This document shows positions 35,369 through 43,699 of a DNA stretch of 64,000 bases, in pieces. The number at the start of each line of letters is the position of its first letter. Within the stretch, counting starts at the first letter, position 1. The stretch is from Rhodothermia bacterium (lineage in GTDB: Bacteria > Bacteroidota > Rhodothermia > Rhodothermales > UBA2364). The translations under genes and the position numbers were made by a program. The stretch is taken from contig JAFLBZ010000006.1 in the NCBI GenBank assembly GCA_017303715.1, positions 62,001-126,000 on the forward strand, read 5' to 3'. The notes under the pieces are model-generated. The model had not been told where the DNA came from, did not search any database, and was given only the letters and a program-made list of their open reading frames with translations.

Positions 35369-36592
35369 ATGCAAGATTTGGATCGGATACAAGATTTATT
35401 TAGTGAAGCCCTCGAACAACCATTGAATTTACGAACGGAATGGTTGAAAATGGCTTGTGAAGGGAATGTACCACTCTTTGCCGAAGTCCAGAAGTTGCTC
35501 AATGTAGCTTCGCAGGCACATGACGCCTTTGGCGAATCCGGCTCCGAATTTTTCGAGCCGCTCTTGGGGCAATTAGAAACTGAATTAGAAGGAAAAGACT
35601 GGGTTGGACGGCAAATTGGCCGGTATCATATCCAGAAATTGCTTGGACATGGGGGCATGGGAGCCGTTTTTTTGGCAGAAGAGCGCGGTGCAATAACCCG
35701 GCGGGTTGCGCTTAAAATTGTCCGAAGAGGTATGGATACCGACCACATGATCCGTCGGTTTAAGACCGAACGCACGGTCTTGGGTGCATTGAACCATCCC
35801 AATATTGCAAGGCTAATAGATGCGGGGGTTAATGATGACGGACAGCCTTATTTTGTGATGGAATACATCAAGGGGAAGGCCATCAATACCCATTGCGATG
35901 ATCTGAGGCTACGCATTGACGAAAGGCTGGAGGTATTTCTACCCGTTTTGGAGGCCGTTGGCTTTGCGCACCAAAACCAAGTAATCCACCGAGACCTCAA
36001 ACCGGGGAATATCCTGATTAATGACCTGAACGAAGTTAAACTTTTGGACTTCGGGATTGCCAAAGTCTTAGACCCCAAAAGATATAACCTTTCCTTCTCT
36101 ATCACCCAAACAGAACTTCGGCTTCTGACGCCGGAATATGCCAGTCCAGAACAAATTGCCGGCAAACAAATTGGGCCAACTGCCGATGTGTATCAATTGG
36201 GCGTTTTACTGTATGAACTCATCACCGGCCACCGCCCGTATAGTTTGGGAAATATCGCCTCTAAATTTGAAATGGCACGCATTATTTTGGAGGAACCGCC
36301 CACCCGTCCCAGCTCCGTAGTTGAGAAAGTTGTGAAGTTGGCGCATGGACGTAAGCAAACCGTCGTACTTTCCCCCGAAGAAGTGGCCAACAGCCGGAGA
36401 ACCACCTTGGAGCGCCTTAAACACCGGCTTATAGGAGACCTCGAATTTATCTTAAACAAGGCTTTAGAGAAAAAACCGGAAGACCGGTACCAAACCGCCG
36501 AAGCCTTTGCGGAAGATATTCGCAAGCACCTGAAAGGCGTTTCTATTCAAGGTCGTGCCAACGGATTTTGGAAAAAGATGTTGAGGAAATAA
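35369..36592 (+). CDS. Hanks-type serine/threonine protein kinase
   Basis: A 407-residue soluble kinase. Residues 1-80 are a helical N-terminal extension (DRIQDLFSEALEQP-type, seen in ECF-linked kinases). The catalytic domain follows: glycine loop LLGHGGMGAV (91-100), ATP lysine K116 in VALK, catalytic loop HRDLKPGN with D209, DFG at 227-229, a TPEYASPE activation-segment end, and TADVYQLGVLLYEL. Related kinases beside TIGR02999 sigma factors usually continue into a membrane segment and TPR or WD repeats; this one ends near residue 407 after an EDIRKHLKG helix, so it lacks those sensors. It follows the sigma gene by 14 bp and very likely phosphorylates it. Confidence 0.92.
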   Translation: MQDLDRIQDLFSEALEQPLNLRTEWLKMACEGNVPLFAEVQKLLNVASQAHDAFGESGSEFFEPLLGQLETELEGKDWVGRQIGRYHIQKLLGHGGMGAVFLAEERGAITRRVALKIVRRGMDTDHMIRRFKTERTVLGALNHPNIARLIDAGVNDDGQPYFVMEYIKGKAINTHCDDLRLRIDERLEVFLPVLEAVGFAHQNQVIHRDLKPGNILINDLNEVKLLDFGIAKVLDPKRYNLSFSITQTELRLLTPEYASPEQIAGKQIGPTADVYQLGVLLYELITGHRPYSLGNIASKFEMARIILEEPPTRPSSVVEKVVKLAHGRKQTVVLSPEEVANSRRTTLERLKHRLIGDLEFILNKALEKKPEDRYQTAEAFAEDIRKHLKGVSIQGRANGFWKKMLRK

Positions 36593-36715
36593 GCCAATGC
36601 CTTAATTTTTAGGAGTGGGATTTATTTTAAGCCTTTAATTGTAAATGATTTAGGCATTCTTTCTCGCCTTTTTTATTCCCAAATAATACATACCGAAAAG
36701 CAAAAAAATAACATT

Positions 36716-37465
36716 ATGCAATTAGACCTAACAGGTAAAACCGTTTTGGTAACAGGCGGCTCCCGTGGTATCGGACGGGCCATTGTTGAAGTTTGTGTAA
36801 ATGCAGGTGCAAAGACTGCCTTCACCTATCGTTCCGCCAGCGCCGAGGCCGAGGCTCTTTGCGAACAACTGAAGGGCAAGGGTAGCGAAGTTATGGCTTT
36901 CCAGAGCGATGCAGCAGATTTTGCAGCATCGGAACAGGTGGTCAACGAGATCATAAAAACATGGGGACACTTGGATGTGTTGGTCAACAATGCCGGAATA
37001 ACCAAAGACAATTTATTGCTACGCATGACGGAGGCCGATTGGGATGCCGTTATGACCACGAACCTGAAAAGTATCTTCAATTTTACCAAAGCTGCATACC
37101 GTCCCATGATGAAGCAACGCGCCGGAAGCATCATCAACCTTTCTTCGGTGGTGGGCGTTATGGGAAATGCCGGACAAGCCAATTATGCGGCTTCGAAGGC
37201 AGGCATAATTGGCTTCTCCAAAAGCATGGCCAAAGAGTTGGGTGGCCGGAATGTGCGTGTAAATGTGATTGCACCGGGTTTCATCGAAACCGATATGACG
37301 CATGTTCTGGGGGATGCCGTGAAAGAGGCTTTGCTCAAAAACATTCCATTAGGCACTTTGGGCAAGCCAGAGGACATTGCGGCAGCGGTGGTTTTCTTGG
37401 CCTCGGATGCCTCCCGATACATTACAGGCCACGTCTTGCATGTTGACGGCGGTATGGCGATGTAA
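36716..37465 (+). CDS. fabG: 3-oxoacyl-[acyl-carrier-protein] reductase
   Basis: A 249-residue short-chain dehydrogenase with the FabG pattern: cofactor loop VTGGSRGIGRAI, NNAGITKDNLLLRM, the catalytic Ser144 (NLSSVVGVMGNAGQANY), Tyr157 and Lys161 (YAASKAG), and the ending ASRYITGHVLHVDGGMAM. It reduces beta-ketoacyl-ACP with NADPH in the elongation cycle of type II fatty acid synthesis. Length and motif spacing match E. coli FabG. The other fab genes are not adjacent. The nucleotidyltransferase gene begins four bases behind its stop, so the two are cotranscribed, an arrangement I do not recognise as a standard fab operon. Confidence 0.93.
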   Translation: MQLDLTGKTVLVTGGSRGIGRAIVEVCVNAGAKTAFTYRSASAEAEALCEQLKGKGSEVMAFQSDAADFAASEQVVNEIIKTWGHLDVLVNNAGITKDNLLLRMTEADWDAVMTTNLKSIFNFTKAAYRPMMKQRAGSIINLSSVVGVMGNAGQANYAASKAGIIGFSKSMAKELGGRNVRVNVIAPGFIETDMTHVLGDAVKEALLKNIPLGTLGKPEDIAAAVVFLASDASRYITGHVLHVDGGMAM

Positions 37466-37469
37466 ATCT

Positions 37470-38342
37470 ATGGCAACAACCCGCTTAATGATTATGGCCG
37501 CTGGTTTAGCCAGCCGTATGAAGAAAATACCCGAAGTCGGACACATCCCGCCAGCGTTGCGGGAACAGGCGTTGTTGCGTCCCAAAAGTATGATTGGCGT
37601 GGGGCAGAATGGTCGTCCGTTTCTCGAATATGTACTTGTGGAGGCCTTTTTTGCGGGCATAAACGAGGTGTTGTTCATCCTAAATCCAAAAGACGAGGTT
37701 ACACAGCCCCATGTGCAAACGTTGGAAGCCAATGGAACCTTCCCCAACATGGCTTTTCGGTTTGCCCGACAACACACCCCTCCCGACCGGGCAAAACCTC
37801 TGGGAACCGCAGATGCTGTCTTGCAGGCATTGGAACAAACACCAGATTGGCAATCCCAGCGGTTCTTGGTTTGTAATGCCGATAATTTATACTCGCGATA
37901 CGTCCTGAACCTCTTGGCTACTTCGTCATATCCCAACCTATTGCCCTCTTATGTCTTCGACGCCTTAGCCCTTCCGGAAGAGCGCTACCAGAACTTGGCC
38001 ATTGTGAAGACGGACAAAGAAGGTTTTTTAACCGATTTGATCGAAAAGCCAGATGGCGAAGCCGCTAAACAATACCGTCTTGAGGGATTTGGCGTAAGTA
38101 TGAATGTCTATGCACTGTTTGCACCGGATATTTGGCCTTTTTTGAAGGCTGTCCCCTTTAGCCCAGAACGTAACGAAAAAGAACTGCCAACGGCCATCCG
38201 TCTTCTTGCACATACCAAGCCGCGCTCCGTGTTTACCCTTCCCGTTGCGGAGTCGGTTCCAGATTTAACGGGTATGGAGGACTTGTTGGTGGTGCGGGAA
38301 AAATTGGCAGCCTTCTCTACATCATCCTTGCCTGCTACATAA
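37470..38342 (+). CDS. Nucleotidyltransferase family protein (sugar-1-phosphate NTP transferase-like)
   Basis: A 290-residue protein with the N-terminal NTP-transferase signature LMIMAAGLASRMKKI (G-x-x-x-R at the nucleotide loop), a conserved RPKSMIGVG lysine segment, the P-L-G-T-A-D-A-V base-binding loop, FLVCNADNLYSR (metal aspartate) and FLTDLIEKPDG, the usual E-K-P of sugar nucleotidyltransferases. It should form an NDP-sugar from a sugar-1-phosphate; the sugar is unknown. The RmlA/GalU type is the closest in pattern. The ATG at 37470, right behind fabG, was chosen because the signature must be near the N-terminus. RuvA follows 11 bp downstream. Confidence 0.85.
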   Translation: MATTRLMIMAAGLASRMKKIPEVGHIPPALREQALLRPKSMIGVGQNGRPFLEYVLVEAFFAGINEVLFILNPKDEVTQPHVQTLEANGTFPNMAFRFARQHTPPDRAKPLGTADAVLQALEQTPDWQSQRFLVCNADNLYSRYVLNLLATSSYPNLLPSYVFDALALPEERYQNLAIVKTDKEGFLTDLIEKPDGEAAKQYRLEGFGVSMNVYALFAPDIWPFLKAVPFSPERNEKELPTAIRLLAHTKPRSVFTLPVAESVPDLTGMEDLLVVREKLAAFSTSSLPAT

Positions 38343-38353
38343 CTTTGTAAAAA

Positions 38354-38965
38354 ATGATTACCTATTTACAGGGGCTATTGGCTTCTAAAAAACCTACCGA
38401 GGCCATTCTTGACCTCCAAGGCGTTGGATATTTGGTGTTAATTCCCACCTCATCCTATCAAACATTGCCCGAAGTAGGCCAAAATATCCGTCTTTTTATT
38501 CATTATTATGTAAATAACAACACCGATACCATTGCCCTTTATGGTTTTGCTACACAAACCGAACGTAGCGTATTTGAATTGCTCATTGGCGTATCCGGCA
38601 TAGGCCCCAAAATGGGCTTAGCGGTTCTATCGGCTATGAGTCCAAGCGAATTGCAAGAAGCGATGACAAACAATGGTACTGATTTGTTGACCAAAATCCC
38701 AGGTGTAGGTAAAAAAACTGCGGAGCGGATGATTGTGGAGCTGAAAGACAAATTTGCCACCTTAGACTTGCCCAGAAACGCAACCTTGGCCGCGAATACC
38801 ACACCGGAGAAAGCGGCTGCACGGGCAGATGCCCTTTCCGCACTTGAGGCATTGGGGCTTTCTCGCGCCATTGCTGAAAAAAAACTCCGATTGGTGCTAC
38901 GCAACCATCCCACCATAACCTCTGCACAGGACTTGATTCGCCTTGCCTTACGCGAAAATGCGTGA
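38354..38965 (+). CDS. ruvA: Holliday junction branch migration protein RuvA
   Basis: A 203-residue protein. The N-terminal OB-fold (MITYLQGLLASKKPTEAILDLQGVGYLVLIP) is followed by two helix-hairpin-helix motifs (GVSGIGPKMGLAVLSAMSP and KIPGVGKKTAERMIVELKDK) and a C-terminal three-helix domain (ARADALSALEALGLSRAIAEKKL) that touches RuvB. RuvA tetramers bind four-way junctions and load the RuvB ATPase for branch migration. Length is typical. RuvB and RuvC are not in the window. It is 11 bp downstream of the nucleotidyltransferase gene and about 110 bp upstream of the response regulator. Confidence 0.96.
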   Translation: MITYLQGLLASKKPTEAILDLQGVGYLVLIPTSSYQTLPEVGQNIRLFIHYYVNNNTDTIALYGFATQTERSVFELLIGVSGIGPKMGLAVLSAMSPSELQEAMTNNGTDLLTKIPGVGKKTAERMIVELKDKFATLDLPRNATLAANTTPEKAAARADALSALEALGLSRAIAEKKLRLVLRNHPTITSAQDLIRLALRENA

Positions 38966-39077
38966 GATTGCTTTTGGATATAACGGGAGTTCATTGTACT
39001 TTTAGGTGCATGAGATGCCAAGTAATTGGTATTGAACAAAAAACGACTTGCTCAACGAGCGCCGATTATTACTCGCT

Positions 39078-39767
39078 ATGCCCCGCATTTTATTGGTTGA
39101 TGACGAGCCAGACCTGCTCCAGTTGCTACGTTACCGCTTGGAACGGGAAGGTTTCGAGGTGTTTTGGGCCGAAGATGGCCAAGAAGCGCTACATAAATTA
39201 CGCGAAATCCGTCCGGACTTAGTGGTATTGGATGTGATGATGCCCCGTATGGATGGTGTAGAGACGTGTAAACGGATCCGAAACGACGCTGCTTTTGCCC
39301 AAGTTCCCATCCTAATGCTTACGGCCAGAACCACCGAGAACGATGAAATCTTGGGATTAGAGGCTGGGGCGGATGATTATTTGCCTAAACCTATCTCTAC
39401 GCACCTTTTCATCAGCCGACTACGCGCCCTACTCCGGAGGACATTGCCGGAAACTGCTCCAGAATTAGAGGTCGCTTCGATGTTTGATATTCGGGTAGAT
39501 CGAGAGCGGTACTTGGTGCTGCGTACCTTAAACAATGGCACTGAAGAGGAAATCAGGCTTCCTCGAAAAGAATTTGAATTGCTTTATTTCCTCATCACAC
39601 ATCCGGGCAAGGTCTATTCCCGCCAAGAAATTTTGAACCAAGTTTGGGGAAGTGAGGTATTGGTGGTGGATCGGACAGTGGATGTCCATGTCCGCAAAAT
39701 CCGTGAGAAATTAGGAGAAGACTACATTGAAACAGTGAAAGGGGTTGGATATCGGTTTAAACTATAG
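39078..39767 (+). CDS. Response regulator, OmpR/PhoB family
   Basis: A 229-residue regulator. The receiver domain has the acidic pair Asp8-Asp9 (RILLVDDEPD), phosphoacceptor Asp52 (DLVVLDVMMPRMDG) and Lys104 (LPKP). The DNA-binding domain is the OmpR/PhoB winged helix (RLPRKEFELLYFLITHPGKV, VDVHVRKIREKLGEDY, ETVKGVGYRFKL). The ATG at 39078 is preferred over an upstream in-frame TTG because the first beta-strand begins immediately after it. The sensor kinase gene follows after five bases, so the two form a PhoB/PhoR-like pair. The target genes are unknown; phosphate response or envelope stress are possible from the PhoR-like kinase architecture. Confidence 0.93.
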   Translation: MPRILLVDDEPDLLQLLRYRLEREGFEVFWAEDGQEALHKLREIRPDLVVLDVMMPRMDGVETCKRIRNDAAFAQVPILMLTARTTENDEILGLEAGADDYLPKPISTHLFISRLRALLRRTLPETAPELEVASMFDIRVDRERYLVLRTLNNGTEEEIRLPRKEFELLYFLITHPGKVYSRQEILNQVWGSEVLVVDRTVDVHVRKIREKLGEDYIETVKGVGYRFKL

Positions 39768-39772
39768 CCCTT

Positions 39773-40876
39773 ATGCCCGAAACAGGACGCCCAAAATTGA
39801 AAATAGACGAGTTGGCCTTGAAAATGGCCTTCCTTGCTGCGGCGTTGATGGCCACATTGGTCGCAATAGGATATTTTGCCCACAATTTTCTTAGCTTTCA
39901 ACTCCTCATTTTGCTCTCCATACCGTCCATGGGATTGGCTTCCTATTTTGCAGCACGTTTCTTTCTTACCAGCCGGATCGAATTAGCGCACTCCACCCTA
40001 AGAAGAATCCGAAAACGAAACTTTGAAGGTATAGACAATACCAAACCCCCGCACGGCGACGCCTTAGACGAGCTGGTACGGCAGGTTTACCGCATTGGCC
40101 ATACCATGCAATCCGAGATTAATCGTTTGAAACAACTCGAAAACTATCGTCGCGAGTTCTTGGGTGATGTTTCACATGAGCTTAAAACCCCAATTTTTGC
40201 CGTTCAAGGTTTTGCGGAAACCCTATTGGATGGCGCCTTGGAAGACGAGGCCGTTAACCGTGTGTTTATAGAGAAAATTCTTCGGAACGCAGAGCGGCTA
40301 AACAACTTGGTGGAGGACTTGGCTTCGATTTCGATGATCGAAACAGGTGAACTTAAAATGAATCTTCACCCGTTTGAACTTCAAACCTTGGTACAGGATG
40401 TGGCCGACGAACTAGAGCCATTGATGCTGAAGAACGAAATTCAATTATTTATTTTTATCCCGGAAAACCTAAGTTCTGTAAAAGCGGATCGCGACAGAAT
40501 CCGGCAAGTTCTGGCCAATTTATTAACCAATGCAGCAAAGTATAACCGATCTGGCGGACGTATCGAAGTAACTGCTCGTAGGATTGGGGCAAAAGATGTC
40601 TATATTTCGGTATCGGATGATGGGTTGGGCATTGCACCGGAGCACTTAGACCGGCTTACTGAGCGGTTTTATCGGGTGGATAAGAGTCGCTCCCGCGACC
40701 AAGGTGGGACAGGCTTGGGTTTGGCGATTGTTAAACACATTCTAGAAGCCCATAAAAGCCATTTGGACGTAGAAAGTACCTTGGGTAAAGGCTCCACATT
40801 TTCCTTTTTGTTACCCATCCAACCCATCACGATAAACTTGGAGCCTACCCCGATCATCCAAAGCCAACCAAGCTAA
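39773..40876 (+). CDS. Sensor histidine kinase (PhoR/WalK-like)
   Basis: A 367-residue membrane kinase. Two transmembrane helices (about 17-38, AFLAAALMATLVAIGYF, and 45-65) are separated by only a few residues, so there is no periplasmic sensor domain. A short HAMP-like linker follows, then the H-box FLGDVSHELKTPIFAV with His135, the N-box VLANLLTNAAKYNRSGG, the G1 box VSDDGLGIAPEHL, F-box RFYRVDKSRS and G2 box GGTGLGLAIVKHIL. The H-box with S-H-E-L-K-T-P is of the HisKA PhoR class. It lies five bases behind its response regulator. With so small an outer loop it may sense the membrane state or a partner protein. Confidence 0.92.
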   Translation: MPETGRPKLKIDELALKMAFLAAALMATLVAIGYFAHNFLSFQLLILLSIPSMGLASYFAARFFLTSRIELAHSTLRRIRKRNFEGIDNTKPPHGDALDELVRQVYRIGHTMQSEINRLKQLENYRREFLGDVSHELKTPIFAVQGFAETLLDGALEDEAVNRVFIEKILRNAERLNNLVEDLASISMIETGELKMNLHPFELQTLVQDVADELEPLMLKNEIQLFIFIPENLSSVKADRDRIRQVLANLLTNAAKYNRSGGRIEVTARRIGAKDVYISVSDDGLGIAPEHLDRLTERFYRVDKSRSRDQGGTGLGLAIVKHILEAHKSHLDVESTLGKGSTFSFLLPIQPITINLEPTPIIQSQPS

Positions 40877-40920
40877 GCCTCTAAAAACGCCCACATTCTT
40901 TCATCCTTCCGCAATCCCAT

Positions 40921-41370
40921 ATGCTTTATACGGCACAAGACTTGTATGCACCCGGACAATTGGCCATTGACAACCTCATTGCAACGGCTAATTGGATGAT
41001 GAACGAACTGACAAAAGGACTGGCGCCTTACCAAATCACCTTGGCACAATATAAGGTGTTGCTCTATTTGTATCATCGATACCCGACGCATGTGAATGTT
41101 TCCCAGATTGGTGAGAACCTTGTAGATCGAACGCCGGACGTGACGAGACTCTTAGACCGCTTAGAAAAGCAGAATTGGATCGCTCGGAAGCGTGCCGACC
41201 ATGACAAGCGCATTGTAGAAGTGCATATGACCGAAGCGGGGCTAACGTTGGTAGATGCCGTAAGAGAACTGCACGACCGGATTATTGAACGCTTATCGGG
41301 GATTTTATCAAATGCAGAGCATCTTTTACTGATAGACTATTTAGAACGGCTCCGACGTGCCCCACTTTAA
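40921..41370 (+). CDS. MarR family transcriptional regulator
   Basis: A 149-residue winged-helix regulator. A helix (NLIATANWMMNELTKGLAPYQIT) leads into LAQYKVLLYLYHRYPTHVNVSQIG, the recognition helix TPDVTRLLDRLEKQNWI, and the wing RKRADHDKRIVEVHMTEAG, with the D-x-R of MarR wings. A C-terminal dimerisation helix ends the protein. It probably binds as a dimer near its own promoter. It starts 44 bp after the sensor kinase gene and converges with the DoxX-like gene, whose stop is 12 bp away. The regulated genes and ligand are not apparent; DoxX-like proteins are sometimes MarR-controlled, but here transcription is convergent. Confidence 0.9.
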   Translation: MLYTAQDLYAPGQLAIDNLIATANWMMNELTKGLAPYQITLAQYKVLLYLYHRYPTHVNVSQIGENLVDRTPDVTRLLDRLEKQNWIARKRADHDKRIVEVHMTEAGLTLVDAVRELHDRIIERLSGILSNAEHLLLIDYLERLRRAPL

Positions 41371-41382
41371 ACATCTGCGGCA

Positions 41383-41805
41383 TCAAGAACTTGGGGTCTC
41401 GGGTACGGGCGCTTCGGCCTCTATTCCAGCACCAAGTAGTATGGCGCCACCCATTAGCCCCGCATCTTTGAGGAGCGCCCAAAGATACTTCAGGGCTTCC
41501 GGCCCTCCAGCAATGACACCCGGAAGGTGGATAACGAGTATATACAAGCCTAAAAGTACTGAAAGCAGTGTCATCGCCAACCGCGTATGCTTCTGGGTAT
41601 AAATGCTGATGGCTGCCGCAATTTGGCAAAGGCCAGCGAGATGTACAAACACTAAGCCAAAAGGAACCCATTTAGGCATCACCCCACCAATAATTGGCGC
41701 TGCCAGCAACTGCTTCACACCAAACAATAAAAAGGGCAATGAAAACAAAATCCGACCGATGCGTGGGTTTAAGATCACTACCTCTATTTGCTTCATGCTT
41801 TTCAT
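41383..41805 (-). CDS. DoxX-like integral membrane protein
   Basis: A 140-residue protein with four hydrophobic segments: LFSLPFLLFGVKQLL, FGLVFVHLAGLCQIAAAI, LAMTLLSVLLGLYILVIH and AGLMGGAILLGAGI. The spacing and the G-x-x-x-F-L-F-x-G-x-x-x-L pattern in TM1, with P-x-x-x-G near the second helix, are typical of DoxX/DoxD-like proteins, membrane proteins of unclear function linked in some bacteria to quinone or sulfur redox or stress. The tail (EAEAPVPETPSS) is soluble. It is convergent with the MarR gene and divergent from the 41999 gene; about 190 bp separate it from the latter. Confidence 0.75.
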   Translation of the reverse strand: MKSMKQIEVVILNPRIGRILFSLPFLLFGVKQLLAAPIIGGVMPKWVPFGLVFVHLAGLCQIAAAISIYTQKHTRLAMTLLSVLLGLYILVIHLPGVIAGGPEALKYLWALLKDAGLMGGAILLGAGIEAEAPVPETPSS

Positions 41806-41890
41806 GTCTTGTCAAAATTTTGGGGTTGGATGATGCAAATATAGGACTTCTATACCAAGTGCGGCGAAAAATCGGTTGAATTCAAGAATG

Positions 41891-41926
41891 TTTTCCAGAA
41901 AGAGGCGGTTATTTTCCAGAATGAGG
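41891..41926. promoter_or_regulatory. Pair of 15-bp direct repeats, operator-like, upstream of the 41999 gene
   Basis: TTTTCCAGAAAGAGG at 41891-41905 and TTTTCCAGAATGAGG at 41912-41926 differ at one base and are exactly 21 bp apart, two helical turns. They lie in the divergent intergenic region, 73-108 bp before the ATG at 41999, as a dimeric regulator site would. Confidence 0.5.
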
Positions 41927-41998
41927 AAGATTTTTCTCAACAAATAAAAAAAATCTGCCAAACAGATCGAACCACGTTCTCCTGCTTTATTTTCTGGT

Positions 41999-43693
41999 AT
42001 GCGTAACCTGATTTCCATATTCCTGATAACTGCGATCTGGAGCCTCATCAGCCCAGTTGTTGCTCAAGAAATGCCCCTGAGGGGGATGGTTTGGGATGTA
42101 CCCAAGTCCGAAAAAGAAGCCCTTTCCGAGATGAAAGCCCTGCATAAGATTGGCGTAAGGGCCTTAAGAACCAATTTGGTCTGGCGAGACACACTCTTTG
42201 CCTTGGCGGATTCTATGGGCATGTATTTTTTTCAGGAGCTCCCTTTTTCTGATCTCTCGGTTGCAGAACTCCGGCGGATGCTCCCGTTTGCGATTAAAAC
42301 CCTTTCTAAGAACATCGAAAAATCAAAGAAGTATCGTTCAGCACGGTACTTTGGTCTTGCCCAGAACTGCGATACCAGCGATCCCGCTGCCATGGTGTAT
42401 TTCTCCGGATTGATGAATGTCATACGTACAAAGGGCGCACCTTTTACACAAGGTTATTACACCACCTCTTTCACCAAACGCGACCAAGCGTTTCCTTCGG
42501 TAGATTTTGTCTTGGTGAAAGCCATAGATCGCGATGATCCGATTGCCCTTACCCAGCAAATGTCTCGACAAACGAATGGCAAAGCGATGGGGGTGGTCTT
42601 AGGTATGGGGGTTTCCCGCGAGAACAGAATGGGATATAAGGTGCAAAATAGTCCCGAAGCCCAAGCGCGATATTTGGAGCGAAAACTCAATCGGTTGGTA
42701 TATACGTCTCCAGTACCGCTAAAAGCTATTTTTGTGTATCGTTGGAAGGACGTCTCCCGATCCATTTTTTCACAAAGTGCAACAACGGATCACAATTTGC
42801 ATTATGGCCTTTGGGGAACCGATAAAAAACCAAGGCCGGGCTATGACGTGGTAAAAGGAATATATACGGGTAAACAAACCGTTTTTGCCTTTAAAGCGGG
42901 TTCGCCTTTGGCCCAAGATCAGGTTTGGATGATTATTTTGGGTTGGGTGATTGTAGCCCTTATTGTGATTGCGTACATCCTTTCGTATCGGCTTCAAGAT
43001 ATTTTGCCTCGCTTTTTCCTTGCTCACGATTCGTATCAAGAATATCTCCTGCGGTCGCGAGATGCACATACCGGAACAAATGCCTTGCTAATGGTGGCTT
43101 TTGGTCTTTGCGCGGGCTTATCAAGTGTTATTATCTTTTATGGACTTAGGCCATACTCTGCACTGGGGTATTTTGTCGAAGAACTGCCCGCGATGTTCCA
43201 ATTCGTTGTTTTGGCGGCTCTCCGGATGCCGTGGAGTTTTTCGCTCTTTGCTACAGTGATCTTTGCGGCCACGATGATTTTTATTGCCCTATTGTTATAC
43301 GGCCTTGCGCGGTATTTTGGCCAACAAACCATTACACCGCAAAAAACCCTTATGGTTACGGTTTGGGCACAGTGGCCTATGGTCATTCTCATGTTAACGG
43401 CCATGGTAACGTTTAATACTTGGGGAACCTCCAGTATGTTGCCTCCCTTATATTTAATCGGATTTTGGGGCTTGCTTAACATTTTAGCCTTTTTCCAGAT
43501 TGCATACGACTTTGCCTATATTGTCAAAAAGCCTTTTTGGATGCTTGCTTTAGGAGGATTGGCCGCCTTTGCGCTCATCAGCATTGTGTTTTTACTTTTT
43601 AGATTCCCCGAGATGTCTTCGGAATGGAACTTCTTAACCAACCTCATCAAAGAGGGATTGGAACGCGGTGTTTACGTCTCACCCACAAACTGA
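41999..43693 (+). CDS. Degenerate glycoside hydrolase-like domain fused to a multi-helix (Yip1-like) membrane domain
   Basis: A 564-residue protein with a signal peptide (IFLITAIWSLISPVVA). Residues about 25-290 recall the TIM barrel of GH2-type enzymes: LRGMVWDVP, EMKALHKIGVRALRTNLVW, LADSMGMYFFQELPF, a VDFVLVKAIDRDDP strand, and SPEAQARYLERKLNRL. The place of the acid/base N-E carries N-C (GLAQNCDTSD) and the usual nucleophile E region reads VVLGMGV, so both catalytic acids appear lost. From about residue 309 there are six or so hydrophobic segments (WMIILGWVIVALIVIAYIL, LAALRMPWSFSLFATVIF and others) with Yip1-like spacing. It may be a carbohydrate-sensing or export-associated membrane protein; function unknown. 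The DciA-like gene follows six bases behind. Confidence 0.7.
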   Translation: MRNLISIFLITAIWSLISPVVAQEMPLRGMVWDVPKSEKEALSEMKALHKIGVRALRTNLVWRDTLFALADSMGMYFFQELPFSDLSVAELRRMLPFAIKTLSKNIEKSKKYRSARYFGLAQNCDTSDPAAMVYFSGLMNVIRTKGAPFTQGYYTTSFTKRDQAFPSVDFVLVKAIDRDDPIALTQQMSRQTNGKAMGVVLGMGVSRENRMGYKVQNSPEAQARYLERKLNRLVYTSPVPLKAIFVYRWKDVSRSIFSQSATTDHNLHYGLWGTDKKPRPGYDVVKGIYTGKQTVFAFKAGSPLAQDQVWMIILGWVIVALIVIAYILSYRLQDILPRFFLAHDSYQEYLLRSRDAHTGTNALLMVAFGLCAGLSSVIIFYGLRPYSALGYFVEELPAMFQFVVLAALRMPWSFSLFATVIFAATMIFIALLLYGLARYFGQQTITPQKTLMVTVWAQWPMVILMLTAMVTFNTWGTSSMLPPLYLIGFWGLLNILAFFQIAYDFAYIVKKPFWMLALGGLAAFALISIVFLLFRFPEMSSEWNFLTNLIKEGLERGVYVSPTN

Positions 43694-43699
43694 TGTTTG

